DNA of 64,000 nucleotides, from the NCBI GenBank assembly GCA_017847885.1, contig JAGAUA010000054.1, positions 1 to 64,000 of the forward strand, written 5' to 3'. The notes under the pieces were generated by a model that was not told where the DNA came from, ran no database searches, and saw only the letters and a program-made list of their open reading frames with translations. Shown here piece after piece: positions 57,291 through 64,000 of the stretch. Numbering within the stretch: position 1 is the first letter of the stretch; each line of letters starts with the position of its first letter. This DNA comes from Oscillospiraceae bacterium. GTDB lineage: Bacteria; Bacillota; Clostridia; Oscillospirales; Ruminococcaceae. Made by a program: the position numbers and the translations under genes.

Positions 57291-58309
57291 AGCTCACACA
57301 TCTTTTCAAGCATTGCCTTGGCAAGCTTTTCGCAGTCGTCGATATCAGACGCTTTCACCACGCAGGAGGGCGAATGTAGGTAACGACATGGCACGGAAAT
57401 TGCCATAGTTCTGACTCCGCCCCGTGAAATATGGATAGCGCCGCTGTCGTTTCCGCCTGCAACCATGGTTTTGGTCTGCCAGCCTATCCCCTGCTTATCA
57501 GCAATATCGCGTGAAATTCCGTAAAGCTCCTTATCGTAAATCGTGGAACGGTCCATGTGGGAAACTACCGCGCCCTTTCCAAGCTCGCAGCAGCGTTTTT
57601 CAGCGGAAGCAAGTGGTATATCCGCCGCTGTTGTGGCTTCCAGCACAAGGGCAAAGTCGGGGTCAACGGTGTATGCCGCAGGACGTGCGCCCCTAAGTCC
57701 CACTTCCTCCTGCACCACAAAGGTAAAGGTGCAGTCATAGGGCAGGTCTGATTTTATAAGGTCTATCATTATACCGCAGCCGAAGCGGTCGTCTATCGCC
57801 TTGCACTTAATATAACCGTCGCCGAATTCCGCATATTCGGAAGTAAAATGCACTCTGTCACCGAGGGAAACAAGCTTTTCCGCTTCAGCCTTGTCAGCTG
57901 CGCCGATGTCAACGTAGAGAGCGGAAAATTTCGGGGCGTTTTTCTTTTCCTCGTCGGAAAGATTATGCACCGCCTTTGAGCCGATAACACAGTTTATGTC
58001 ATTGTCGCCCACGCATACCTGCCGTCCAACCGCAACGCGCGCGTCAATGCCTCCCACGGGAGAAACGGTCAGCGTTCCGTCCGATTTTATCGAGGTAACT
58101 ATCATGCCCACCTCGTCCATGTGAGCGGAAACCATGACCTTGTTTTTTGCAGGCTTTGCGCCCTTTTTGTGAGCAATAATGCTGCCGAGAGGGTCAACTG
58201 TATATTCGCAGTGAGCCGCAATTTCCGATACGATAAAGTCCCTTACTCTGCCCTCGTCCCCGGACGTTCCGTTGATAAGGCAAAGCTTTTTCAGAAGCTC
58301 GTTTGTCAT
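57287..58309 (-). CDS. M42 family metallopeptidase (first of tandem pair)
   Basis: A 340-residue cytosolic dinuclear-zinc aminopeptidase of the M42 (glutamyl aminopeptidase/TET) family. Metal ligands lie in VMVSAHMDEVGMIV (His), KAIDDRFGCGIMIDL (Asp), FVVQEEVGLRGA (catalytic and ligand Glu) and the C-terminal PCRYLHSPS (His). GAGGTG precedes the ATG; the start overlaps the stop of the second M42 gene by 4 bp (ATGA). The two copies differ clearly in sequence, so they are old paralogues rather than a recent duplication. Confidence 0.94.
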   Translation of the reverse strand: MTNELLKKLCLINGTSGDEGRVRDFIVSEIAAHCEYTVDPLGSIIAHKKGAKPAKNKVMVSAHMDEVGMIVTSIKSDGTLTVSPVGGIDARVAVGRQVCVGDNDINCVIGSKAVHNLSDEEKKNAPKFSALYVDIGAADKAEAEKLVSLGDRVHFTSEYAEFGDGYIKCKAIDDRFGCGIMIDLIKSDLPYDCTFTFVVQEEVGLRGARPAAYTVDPDFALVLEATTAADIPLASAEKRCCELGKGAVVSHMDRSTIYDKELYGISRDIADKQGIGWQTKTMVAGGNDSGAIHISRGGVRTMAISVPCRYLHSPSCVVKASDIDDCEKLAKAMLEKMCEL

Positions 58310-59319
58310 GCGCCCACCTCCATGAGATATGCAGCAATAAGCTGCGCCGTGTTTTCGACGTCCGAAACAGAAATAACTTCCACAGGGGTGTGCATATATT
58401 TAAGTGGGATAGAAAGAGTTGCAGCCTTTGAGCCGCCCTTATTCACGGAAAATCTGTCGGCATTTGTTCCCGTTTCTCCGCTCATGACCTCCGTCTGATA
58501 AGGCAGACCATTCTTTTTCGCAGTTTCGGTAAGCGTCTTTGAAAGCTCCCTGTCAAGAGTCGGCGCATAGCCTATCATACAGCCGCCTCCCATTTTTCCG
58601 CATTTCAGTTCGGAGTCGTCGGGAGTAAGGGCAAAGCTCACATCAACCGCAAGGGCAATGTCTGGGTCTATATCGAACACGCCTATCTTTGCACCACGCT
58701 CACCTACCTCCTCCTGCGTGGAGAAAAGCACGGTAACCTCGCAGTTCAGCGTTTTGTCTTTCAGGATTTCCAGCGCGCGAAGTATTGCCGCCGCACCGCA
58801 GCGGTCGTCCAGCGCGGCACCCGTTATCCTGTCACCAAGCATTTTCTTGCATGACACAGCAAACACAATTTTGTCGCCAAGGGATATTACCTGCTCCGCC
58901 TGCGCCTTTGTCATGCCTACGTCAATGCATATATCATTCATTTCGGGAACGCTGCTTTCGTCCGTTGAAAGATGTGGCGGAATTGCGCATATTATTCCCG
59001 TTACAGGCTCTTTTCCAAGCACCGTTACCTGCTGCGCAAGAAGAAGCCTGCGGTCAATGCCGCCGCAGTTTGATACCTTCAAAAATCCATCGTCGGTAAT
59101 GTACGTTACCACAAGACCTATCTGGTCAATGTGCGCGTCAAGGAGAACATGAGACTTTCCGCCTTTTTTCCCAATGTGACCCACAACATTTCCGTTTTTT
59201 ATGCAGCAGTCGTCGGTATAGCCTTTCAGATACGACAAAGCAAGCTCCGCGGCTTTTTCTTCGTCCCCCGAAACGCCGCTTGTATCCGCAAGCGACATTA
59301 TCACCTTTTCCAGTTCCAT
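58306..59319 (-). CDS. M42 family metallopeptidase (second of tandem pair)
   Basis: A 337-residue paralogue of the previous gene. Ligand regions: VLLDAHIDQIGLVV (His), GAALDDRCGAAAIL (Asp), LFSTQEEVGERGAKIG (Glu pair) and PLKYMHTPVE (His). The CGPCAS-type start of the family is absent, as usual in Clostridia. AGAGG precedes the ATG. It lies 18 bp after murD; its overlap with the first M42 gene suggests coupled synthesis and perhaps mixed complexes, which is inference. Confidence 0.94.
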   Translation of the reverse strand: MELEKVIMSLADTSGVSGDEEKAAELALSYLKGYTDDCCIKNGNVVGHIGKKGGKSHVLLDAHIDQIGLVVTYITDDGFLKVSNCGGIDRRLLLAQQVTVLGKEPVTGIICAIPPHLSTDESSVPEMNDICIDVGMTKAQAEQVISLGDKIVFAVSCKKMLGDRITGAALDDRCGAAAILRALEILKDKTLNCEVTVLFSTQEEVGERGAKIGVFDIDPDIALAVDVSFALTPDDSELKCGKMGGGCMIGYAPTLDRELSKTLTETAKKNGLPYQTEVMSGETGTNADRFSVNKGGSKAATLSIPLKYMHTPVEVISVSDVENTAQLIAAYLMEVGA

Positions 59320-59337
59320 AGCAAAACCTCTTTTATG

Positions 59338-60729
59338 TTATTTCAAATCATTTACGATACTTTTATAATGCTTTCCGCGCTCTTCGAAGTTTTTGTACAA
59401 ATCAAAGCTTGCGCTTGCGGGAGAAAGAGTCACAACGTCTCCGCTTACAGCAATTTTCTGCGCGGTCTCAACGGCTTCCTCCATAGTTTTTGCTCTGATT
59501 ATGCGGCAGTTTTCTTCCGAATAGTCCTTGTATCCCCTTACCGCCGCTTCAATTTTATCGGCGGTCGCGCCAAGGAGAATAAGGGTCTTTACACGCTTGT
59601 TTATCGGCTCTGCAAGAGTGTTGTAGTCAAGCTTTTTATCCGAGCCGCCTGCGATAACGATAAGCCGCTGCTCAAAGGAGTTAAGCCCAGCAATTACGCT
59701 TACGGGACTTGTTGCAATGCTGTCGTTGTAGTAGCGCACACCGTCAAGCTCGCGTACAAATTCTATACGATGTTCAACGCCGCCGAATTCTCTCGCAGTC
59801 TCGGCAATGCACTCATTGGGCGCGTCGCCGTGTACAACGGAAATTGCGGCAAGATAATTTTCAACGTTGTGCATACCGGGAATTTTTATCTCACTTTTAT
59901 GCACTATGCGCTCGGTCTTTTCGCCGTCCTTAAAGCAAAGCCAACCCTCGCCGTCAAGGTATGAGCCTCTTTCGGGTACATTAAGGCGGCTGAACTTGTA
60001 AAGGCTGCCTCTCACATACTCCGAAAGGCTATTGGTATCGGCGTTGTCCATGTTCAGCACAGTACGCGAAAAGGCGTTCTGGTGCAGGATTAGATTTTTC
60101 TTTGCGCCGATATATTCCTCCATTGAGCGGTGTACGTTCAGATGGTCGGGATAAATGTTGGTTATCACGGCAACATCGGGAGACTTCCTCATGCTGATAA
60201 GCTGAAAGCTTGAAAGCTCCACAACAGCAGCGTCATCCTCGCTGATTTCTTCTATTATCGGGAGAAGCGCTCTGCCGATATTTCCGCCCTTATGTACGGT
60301 CTTTCCGCTCCGTGCAAGTATCTCGGATATAATGGTAGTCGTGGTAGTCTTGCCGTCCGTACCCGTTACCGCATATATCTTACACGGGCACAAATCAAAG
60401 AAAACCTCCATTTCGGAAGTTACCGCGATACCCATTTCACGCGCCTTTTCAAGCTCGGGCAAATGGTAATACACGCCGGGAGCGCGGAAAACCACGTCGC
60501 ATCTGTAAATTGCCCCGATATACTCCTCGCCCAGGGAAAGCTTTGCACCCTTCGACTCAAACTCGTCGGCAAGCTCACCCATAGCCTCGCGGCTTTTTCT
60601 GTCGCACACCGTTACGTCAAGTCCCTTTTTCAGAAACATGCGGATAAGGTCGTTGTTGGTCACACCCGTACCGATAAAAGCTATCTTCTTATTTTTTATA
60701 TCATCAAAAAAGCGCTGTACCTTTGTCAT
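59338..60729 (-). CDS. murD: UDP-N-acetylmuramoylalanine-D-glutamate ligase
   Basis: A 463-residue Mur ligase adding D-glutamate to UDP-MurNAc-L-Ala. The N-terminal Rossmann-like domain has IAFIGTGVTNNDLIRMFLKKG; the ATP loop is AVTGTDGKTTTTTIISEI (about 117-134); the central domain has ELSSFQL and NIYPDHLNVHRSMEEY; the C-terminal domain starts near EHRIEFVRELDGVRYYNDSIATSP, a MurD hallmark. AAAGGGG precedes the ATG. It stands apart from any dcw cluster and heads an operon with peptidases. Confidence 0.95.
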   Translation of the reverse strand: MTKVQRFFDDIKNKKIAFIGTGVTNNDLIRMFLKKGLDVTVCDRKSREAMGELADEFESKGAKLSLGEEYIGAIYRCDVVFRAPGVYYHLPELEKAREMGIAVTSEMEVFFDLCPCKIYAVTGTDGKTTTTTIISEILARSGKTVHKGGNIGRALLPIIEEISEDDAAVVELSSFQLISMRKSPDVAVITNIYPDHLNVHRSMEEYIGAKKNLILHQNAFSRTVLNMDNADTNSLSEYVRGSLYKFSRLNVPERGSYLDGEGWLCFKDGEKTERIVHKSEIKIPGMHNVENYLAAISVVHGDAPNECIAETAREFGGVEHRIEFVRELDGVRYYNDSIATSPVSVIAGLNSFEQRLIVIAGGSDKKLDYNTLAEPINKRVKTLILLGATADKIEAAVRGYKDYSEENCRIIRAKTMEEAVETAQKIAVSGDVVTLSPASASFDLYKNFEERGKHYKSIVNDLK

Positions 60730-60793
60730 TGCGTTTTTGCCCCTTTCGTCATAACGGCTTGAATTGGTGATGCAATTTTTGCATATACATTAT

Positions 60794-60822
60794 ATTATAT
60801 CCAATTTATTCTGAAATAGCAA
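60794..60822 (-). promoter_or_regulatory. Sigma-A promoter of the murD operon
   Basis: On the minus strand TTGCTA (60817-60822), a 17-bp spacer and a perfect TATAAT (60794-60799). Confidence 0.8.
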
Positions 60823-60881
60823 CAGCATACACAGAAATTTCAGCATTTTTATAAATATATCCAAGAATTGAGGAAAAAAAG

Positions 60882-62429
60882 ATGAAAATTTTTATGAACA
60901 GCATCGCAAAGGACACCGCCAAGCTTACCGCAGTTTCATTTATTCTGCAAGGTCTGGGGCTTTGGCTGAATATTCTCATATCAAACAAGCTGGGTACCGC
61001 TTCCGTAGGGGTTATGACGCTTATCTTCTCTCTTTTCAGCTTTATAATGGTACTTGCAAACGGCAACATTTTTATCTCCACAAGCCGCTTTGTATCGGAG
61101 GAAATAGGCGCAGGCAACGGCAATGTATCCCGTATTATGAAGCTTTCCACAGGCTTTTCCCTGACCCTTTCATCCGTCTTTGCCCTTTTATCCTTTATCC
61201 TTTCGGGAGTTATTGCGGAGTATGTTTCGGGTGCGGCGGAGCTTGCAGTATCGGTGCGGATAATCGCCCTGTCTCTGCCGCCAGCCGCCCTCGGCTCATG
61301 TATAAAGGGGTACTTCAACGCTGTCCGCGATGTAAAGATACCTTGTATCGGGGACATTACCGAATTTGCCGCAAAGTGGGTAGCACTTGCATTCGGCGTT
61401 CTTTTCCTGCTTGACCGCGGACTTAGCATATACCTGCTTATCTCCTGCTCTATTTTAATAGGTGAAGCAATAAGCTGCGTGTATTATATCATAAAATATA
61501 CCGCGAAATACCGCGAATTTTCACGTCTGCCCCAAGGCAAGCCGAGGATTTCCCGTATTCCCGATTATCTGAAGCTGTCGCTTCCCATTGTTGCAAGCGG
61601 ATATGTTCAGATGGTGATGTCATCGCTTAACGAAGCGCTTGTTCCCGTTGCGCTGCTAAAATACAACGTTTCCGCCGAGCGCGCAATGAGCGAATACGGA
61701 ATGTTCGAGGCAATGATAATGCCCGTGGTGTTCTACCCTGCCATAATCCTGACCAGCCTTTCAAACATAATCATACCCGAAATTGCCCGTGCAAACTCGG
61801 CGAATAATGTCTGCCGAGTAAAACATCTTATACGAAAAATTTTTGACCGTACCTTTACATACTCCTTTTTTATTTCGGGTATGCTGCTTATGTGCGGCGA
61901 AAAAATCGGACAAATCTTATGTCCCTCCGACAGCCTTGTGAGCGATACCCTTGTGAAAATGTTTCCCGTAATACCGTTCATATACCTTGAAATCGTGCTT
62001 GAAGGCATAATAAAAGGGCTTGGGAAACAGAATTTTTCCACGGTAAATAGCCTTTGCGAGTACGTAATCCGGATACTCTGTGTGATAATTTTCGTAAAGC
62101 TTTACGGATTTACGGGCGTGCTGATATCCTACTATGCAAGCAATATTTACAGCAATATCGTGCGCATCGTTTTCGTATGCAGGCAAACGGGAGTGCGGTT
62201 TGAGCTGTTCACATTTCTGATAAAGCCGTTTTTGATTTGCTTTTTCTGCTGTCAGCTTGCTTCGGCACTGACAAGGTTTGTGGTATGTTCTTCGCTGCTT
62301 CTTGAAACCGTGATATATCTTTGCACAGCAGGCATATGCTTCATACTTTGTTACGAGCTTGGGAAATATCTTTTTCCGTGCCGCGTAATGAACGGGTTAC
62401 AGCAAAAGCGTCACACCACAATTAACTGA
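60882..62429 (+). CDS. Polysaccharide/lipid II flippase of the MOP superfamily (SpoVB/MurJ-like)
   Basis: A 515-residue integral membrane protein with about 14 hydrophobic helices. The N-terminal KDTAKLTAVSFILQGLGLWLNILISNKLGTASVG and later GYFNAVRDVKIPCIGDITEF are typical of the SpoVB/oligosaccharide flippase branch. Such proteins flip undecaprenyl-linked precursors across the membrane. GAGGAA precedes the ATG. It is divergent from murD, whose product makes a lipid II precursor. Given SigE/SigG in the window, a sporulation-cortex role (SpoVB) is possible but unproven; no mother-cell promoter was identified. Confidence 0.82.
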   Translation: MKIFMNSIAKDTAKLTAVSFILQGLGLWLNILISNKLGTASVGVMTLIFSLFSFIMVLANGNIFISTSRFVSEEIGAGNGNVSRIMKLSTGFSLTLSSVFALLSFILSGVIAEYVSGAAELAVSVRIIALSLPPAALGSCIKGYFNAVRDVKIPCIGDITEFAAKWVALAFGVLFLLDRGLSIYLLISCSILIGEAISCVYYIIKYTAKYREFSRLPQGKPRISRIPDYLKLSLPIVASGYVQMVMSSLNEALVPVALLKYNVSAERAMSEYGMFEAMIMPVVFYPAIILTSLSNIIIPEIARANSANNVCRVKHLIRKIFDRTFTYSFFISGMLLMCGEKIGQILCPSDSLVSDTLVKMFPVIPFIYLEIVLEGIIKGLGKQNFSTVNSLCEYVIRILCVIIFVKLYGFTGVLISYYASNIYSNIVRIVFVCRQTGVRFELFTFLIKPFLICFFCCQLASALTRFVVCSSLLLETVIYLCTAGICFILCYELGKYLFPCRVMNGLQQKRHTTIN

Positions 62430-62575
62430 AATTCACCGTACAAACCATTTTGTGAAGCATAATTATTACAAAATCAAAAAATGAAATGAAACAAGAGAAA
62501 CAGAGAGATTTGGAGCAAATAAGAGAGATTTCAAGAGATTGAGGGATATATTTTGAAAATTCGGCATTTTGACTG

Positions 62576-62604
62576 TTGACGGCAGTTTCAAAAGCGTGTA
62601 TAAT
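62576..62604 (+). promoter_or_regulatory. Sigma-A promoter of rplM-rpsI
   Basis: TTGACG (62576-62581), a 17-bp spacer and a perfect TATAAT (62599-62604). The 146 bp between the flippase gene and this promoter is A-rich (repeated AAGAGAGATT-like purine tracts at 62506-62540) and holds no gene I can see. Confidence 0.85.
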
Positions 62605-62610
62605 AGCTAA

Positions 62611-62685
62611 TGTTGTGTCGGACGGGCATTGTATCGAGTTGCAAACATGACCCGAACACCGTACCAAAATCTATTAAAGAGGAGA
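62611..62685 (+). promoter_or_regulatory. Candidate L13 ribosomal-protein leader
   Basis: The roughly 80-base leader of rplM can form a stem with GTGT (62615-62618)/ACAC (62656-62659), CGGG (62623-62626)/CCCG (62651-62654) and CAT (62627-62629)/ATG (62647-62649), with a 17-base apical loop. Structured L13 leaders are known in Firmicutes, where L13 represses its own operon. I recognise position and a plausible fold, not a confirmed match to that RNA family. Confidence 0.5.
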
Positions 62686-62691
62686 ATGTTT

Positions 62692-63120
62692 ATGTCAACT
62701 TATATGCCTAAGGCAAATGAAATCAGCCGTAAATGGTATGTGCTTGATGCTTCCGGCAAGTCCCTCGGACGTGTTGCTGCTGAAGCTGCTTCTATCCTCC
62801 GCGGAAAGAACAAGCCTACTTTTGCTCCCCACGCTGACTGCGGCGACCACGTTATTATCATCAACTGCGCAAAGGCTAAGCTCACAGGCAAGAAGCTTGA
62901 GCAGAAGACCTACAAGTGGCACACAGGCTGGATCGGCGGTCTCAAGGAGACTAAGTACAGCGATATGATGAAGAATGAGCCCGAGAGAGCAATGAAGATT
63001 GCTGTTAACGGAATGCTCCCCAACAATACACTCGGCAGAGCTGCTCTTACACGTCTCAGAACCTATGCAGGTGCTGAACACGGTCATGAAGCTCAGAAGC
63101 CCGAAAACTACGAGATATAA
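62692..63120 (+). CDS. rplM: 50S ribosomal protein L13
   Basis: A 142-residue large-subunit protein, normal family length. Signatures: [43 protein letters not shown] and the C-terminal [20 protein letters not shown]. Of two nearby ATG codons I chose 62692, seven bases after AAAGAGGAG; 62686 is too close to that site. rpsI follows after 13 bp, the near-universal pairing. Confidence 0.98.
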   Translation: MSTYMPKANEISRKWYVLDASGKSLGRVAAEAASILRGKNKPTFAPHADCGDHVIIINCAKAKLTGKKLEQKTYKWHTGWIGGLKETKYSDMMKNEPERAMKIAVNGMLPNNTLGRAALTRLRTYAGAEHGHEAQKPENYEI

Positions 63121-63133
63121 GGAGGCGGCGTAA

Positions 63134-63535
63134 ATGTACGAATCTAAACAGCCATATTTTTACGGCACAGGCAGAAGAAAAAGCTCCGTTGCAAGAGTTA
63201 GAGTTTACGCAGGCAGCGGTAACATCACAATCAACGGCAGAGATATCAACGACTACTTCGGTCTTGAAACTCTTAAGCTGATCGTTAGACAGCCTCTGGT
63301 CCTCACAGAAAATTCCGAGAAATTTGATATTGTCTGCACAGTTGCAGGCGGCGGCGTAACAGGTCAGGCAGGTGCTATCCGTCACGGTCTTTCCAGAGCG
63401 CTTCTTCAGGTAAACGCTGAGCTTCGTCCTGTTCTCAAGAAGGCAGGCTTCCTCACTCGTGACCCCAGAATGAAGGAAAGAAAGAAGTACGGTCTCAAGG
63501 CTGCTCGTCGTGCACCTCAGTTCTCCAAGAGATAA
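63134..63535 (+). CDS. rpsI: 30S ribosomal protein S9
   Basis: A 133-residue small-subunit protein. It has [21 protein letters not shown], the central [20 protein letters not shown] and the basic tail [17 protein letters not shown] whose end reaches the P site. GGAGG precedes the ATG. Co-transcribed with rplM and ended by a clear terminator. Confidence 0.98.
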   Translation: MYESKQPYFYGTGRRKSSVARVRVYAGSGNITINGRDINDYFGLETLKLIVRQPLVLTENSEKFDIVCTVAGGGVTGQAGAIRHGLSRALLQVNAELRPVLKKAGFLTRDPRMKERKKYGLKAARRAPQFSKR

Positions 63536-63566
63536 CATTTCCCAATTTCAGAGAATATGTCAAATC

Positions 63567-63599
63567 CCCACGCAGGGCTATCCTGCGTGGGTTTCTTTG
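63567..63599 (+). terminator. Intrinsic terminator of rplM-rpsI
   Basis: CCCACGCAGG and CCTGCGTGGG form a perfect 10-bp stem with a 5-base loop, followed by a T-rich run. Confidence 0.9.
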
Positions 63600-63697
63600 T
63601 TTAAAGCACACCTACTGCGGGGACACTTCAAGCGTTATACGGTGATTTCGCGCAAAAATAAGGAAAATATTCAAAGAACTATGCATACATATATTGA

Positions 63698-63736
63698 TAA
63701 AAATTCCGTCAAAATCTTAGACTTTGACGGAATTTC
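63698..63736 (-). terminator. Intrinsic terminator of the V-type ATPase subunit D gene
   Basis: AAATTCCGTCAAA and TTTGACGGAATTT form a perfect 13-bp stem, followed on the minus strand by T. It lies between the convergent rpsI and atpD genes. Confidence 0.85.
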
Positions 63737-63747
63737 TATTATTCATT

Positions 63748-64000
63748 TCAGATTTTTGATTTGTTTTTTATAAGATATTTTTTCTTCCTCATCTTCTGAG
63801 CTTTGATTACCTTCATACGGGAAAATTCTTCGCGCTCCTTTTCCTCGAGACTGTTTGTTATAAACTTTACATTCTGCTCGTATCTCGGGATAACAATGTT
63901 CTGAAGCGCGTTTGCTCTCGTCTGGGTCTTTCTTATGGAATTTGTCAGCCTGTAAATGCTGTTTTCCACTTCAGCCAGCTTTGCGGACATATACTTTACC
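63748..64000 (-). CDS. V-type ATP synthase subunit D (N-terminus beyond window)
   Basis: The last 83 codons of the central-stalk subunit D of a V/A-type rotary ATPase; the frame continues without a stop past the right edge. The long-helix motif RKTQTRANALQNIVIPRYEQ, continuing with VKFITNSLEEKEREEFSRMKVIK, is characteristic of NtpD/AtpD. An internal ATG at 63990 is not the start. The C-terminus is rich in Lys. The rest of the ATPase operon should lie to the right. In Clostridia such enzymes often pump Na+ or H+; the ion cannot be told here. Confidence 0.88.
   Translation of the reverse strand, partial: VKYMSAKLAEVENSIYRLTNSIRKTQTRANALQNIVIPRYEQNVKFITNSLEEKEREEFSRMKVIKAQKMRKKKYLIKNKSKI

Overview
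The window reads as chromosome from a low-to-moderate G+C Gram-positive anaerobe of the class Clostridia, most like the Ruminococcus / [Eubacterium] siraeum part of the Oscillospiraceae. This is an inference from gene content and gene style: a lipoprotein GH5 cellulase, type III glutamine synthetase, GatCAB beside an archaeal-type AspRS, split transketolase, SpoIIGA with SigE and SigG, DivIVA/SepF/YlmH, a V-type ATPase subunit, and very regular sigma-A promoters with 17-bp spacers. I cannot name the species. No rRNA, tRNA, CRISPR array, prophage or transposase gene is visible.

Layout. 1-6.5 kb is accessory carbohydrate metabolism: a GH5 cellulase cut by the window edge, an AT-rich FN3 protein, an AraC regulator, a GH59 galactocerebrosidase-like enzyme and a MATE pump. 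6.5-11 kb is one very large surface protein (transglutaminase-like domain, Ig-like/MBG/YDG domains, CxxC modules). 11.2-29.9 kb is a co-directional minus-strand run of 17 genes from miaB down to the two transketolase halves. It joins tRNA modification (miaB, miaA), mismatch repair (mutS, mutL), Hfq, a division block (HlyD-like, yggS, sepF, ylmH, divIVA), ileS, lspA, an RluD-type synthase, a HAD phosphatase and split transketolase. 30.1-36.4 kb holds an unknown membrane protein, dnaD-dnaC, cheV and the sporulation cluster spoIIGA-sigE-sigG.

36.4-42 kb is a minus-strand housekeeping block: GNAT, M18 aminopeptidase, lytic transglycosylase, coaE, threonylcarbamoyl-AMP synthase, prfA and a DUF951 protein. 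42.1-45.5 kb is plus strand: an unknown small protein, a tandem-S1 RNA-binding protein, a palindromic MITE-like element and the cysteine desulfurase/IscU pair. 45.6-60.7 kb is minus strand: rarA, glyA, glnN, the gatC-gatA-gatB-aspS operon, and murD with two M42 peptidases, a GNAT and a PLP lyase. 60.9-63.5 kb is a SpoVB/MurJ-type flippase and rplM-rpsI. The right edge cuts the end of a V-type ATPase subunit D gene.

The most interesting signals are RNA structures over translation starts and one terminator placed in front of a gene. The sigG ribosome-binding site lies in the 3' arm of a 19-bp hairpin. The ribosome-binding site of the S1-domain gene is complementary to an upstream anti-SD sequence. 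glnN starts 17 bases after a strong terminator hairpin with no room for a promoter between them. mutS has a hairpin and no visible Shine-Dalgarno. Two palindromic elements (about 102 and 180 bp) and a signal-peptide-less GH59 enzyme also deserve follow-up.
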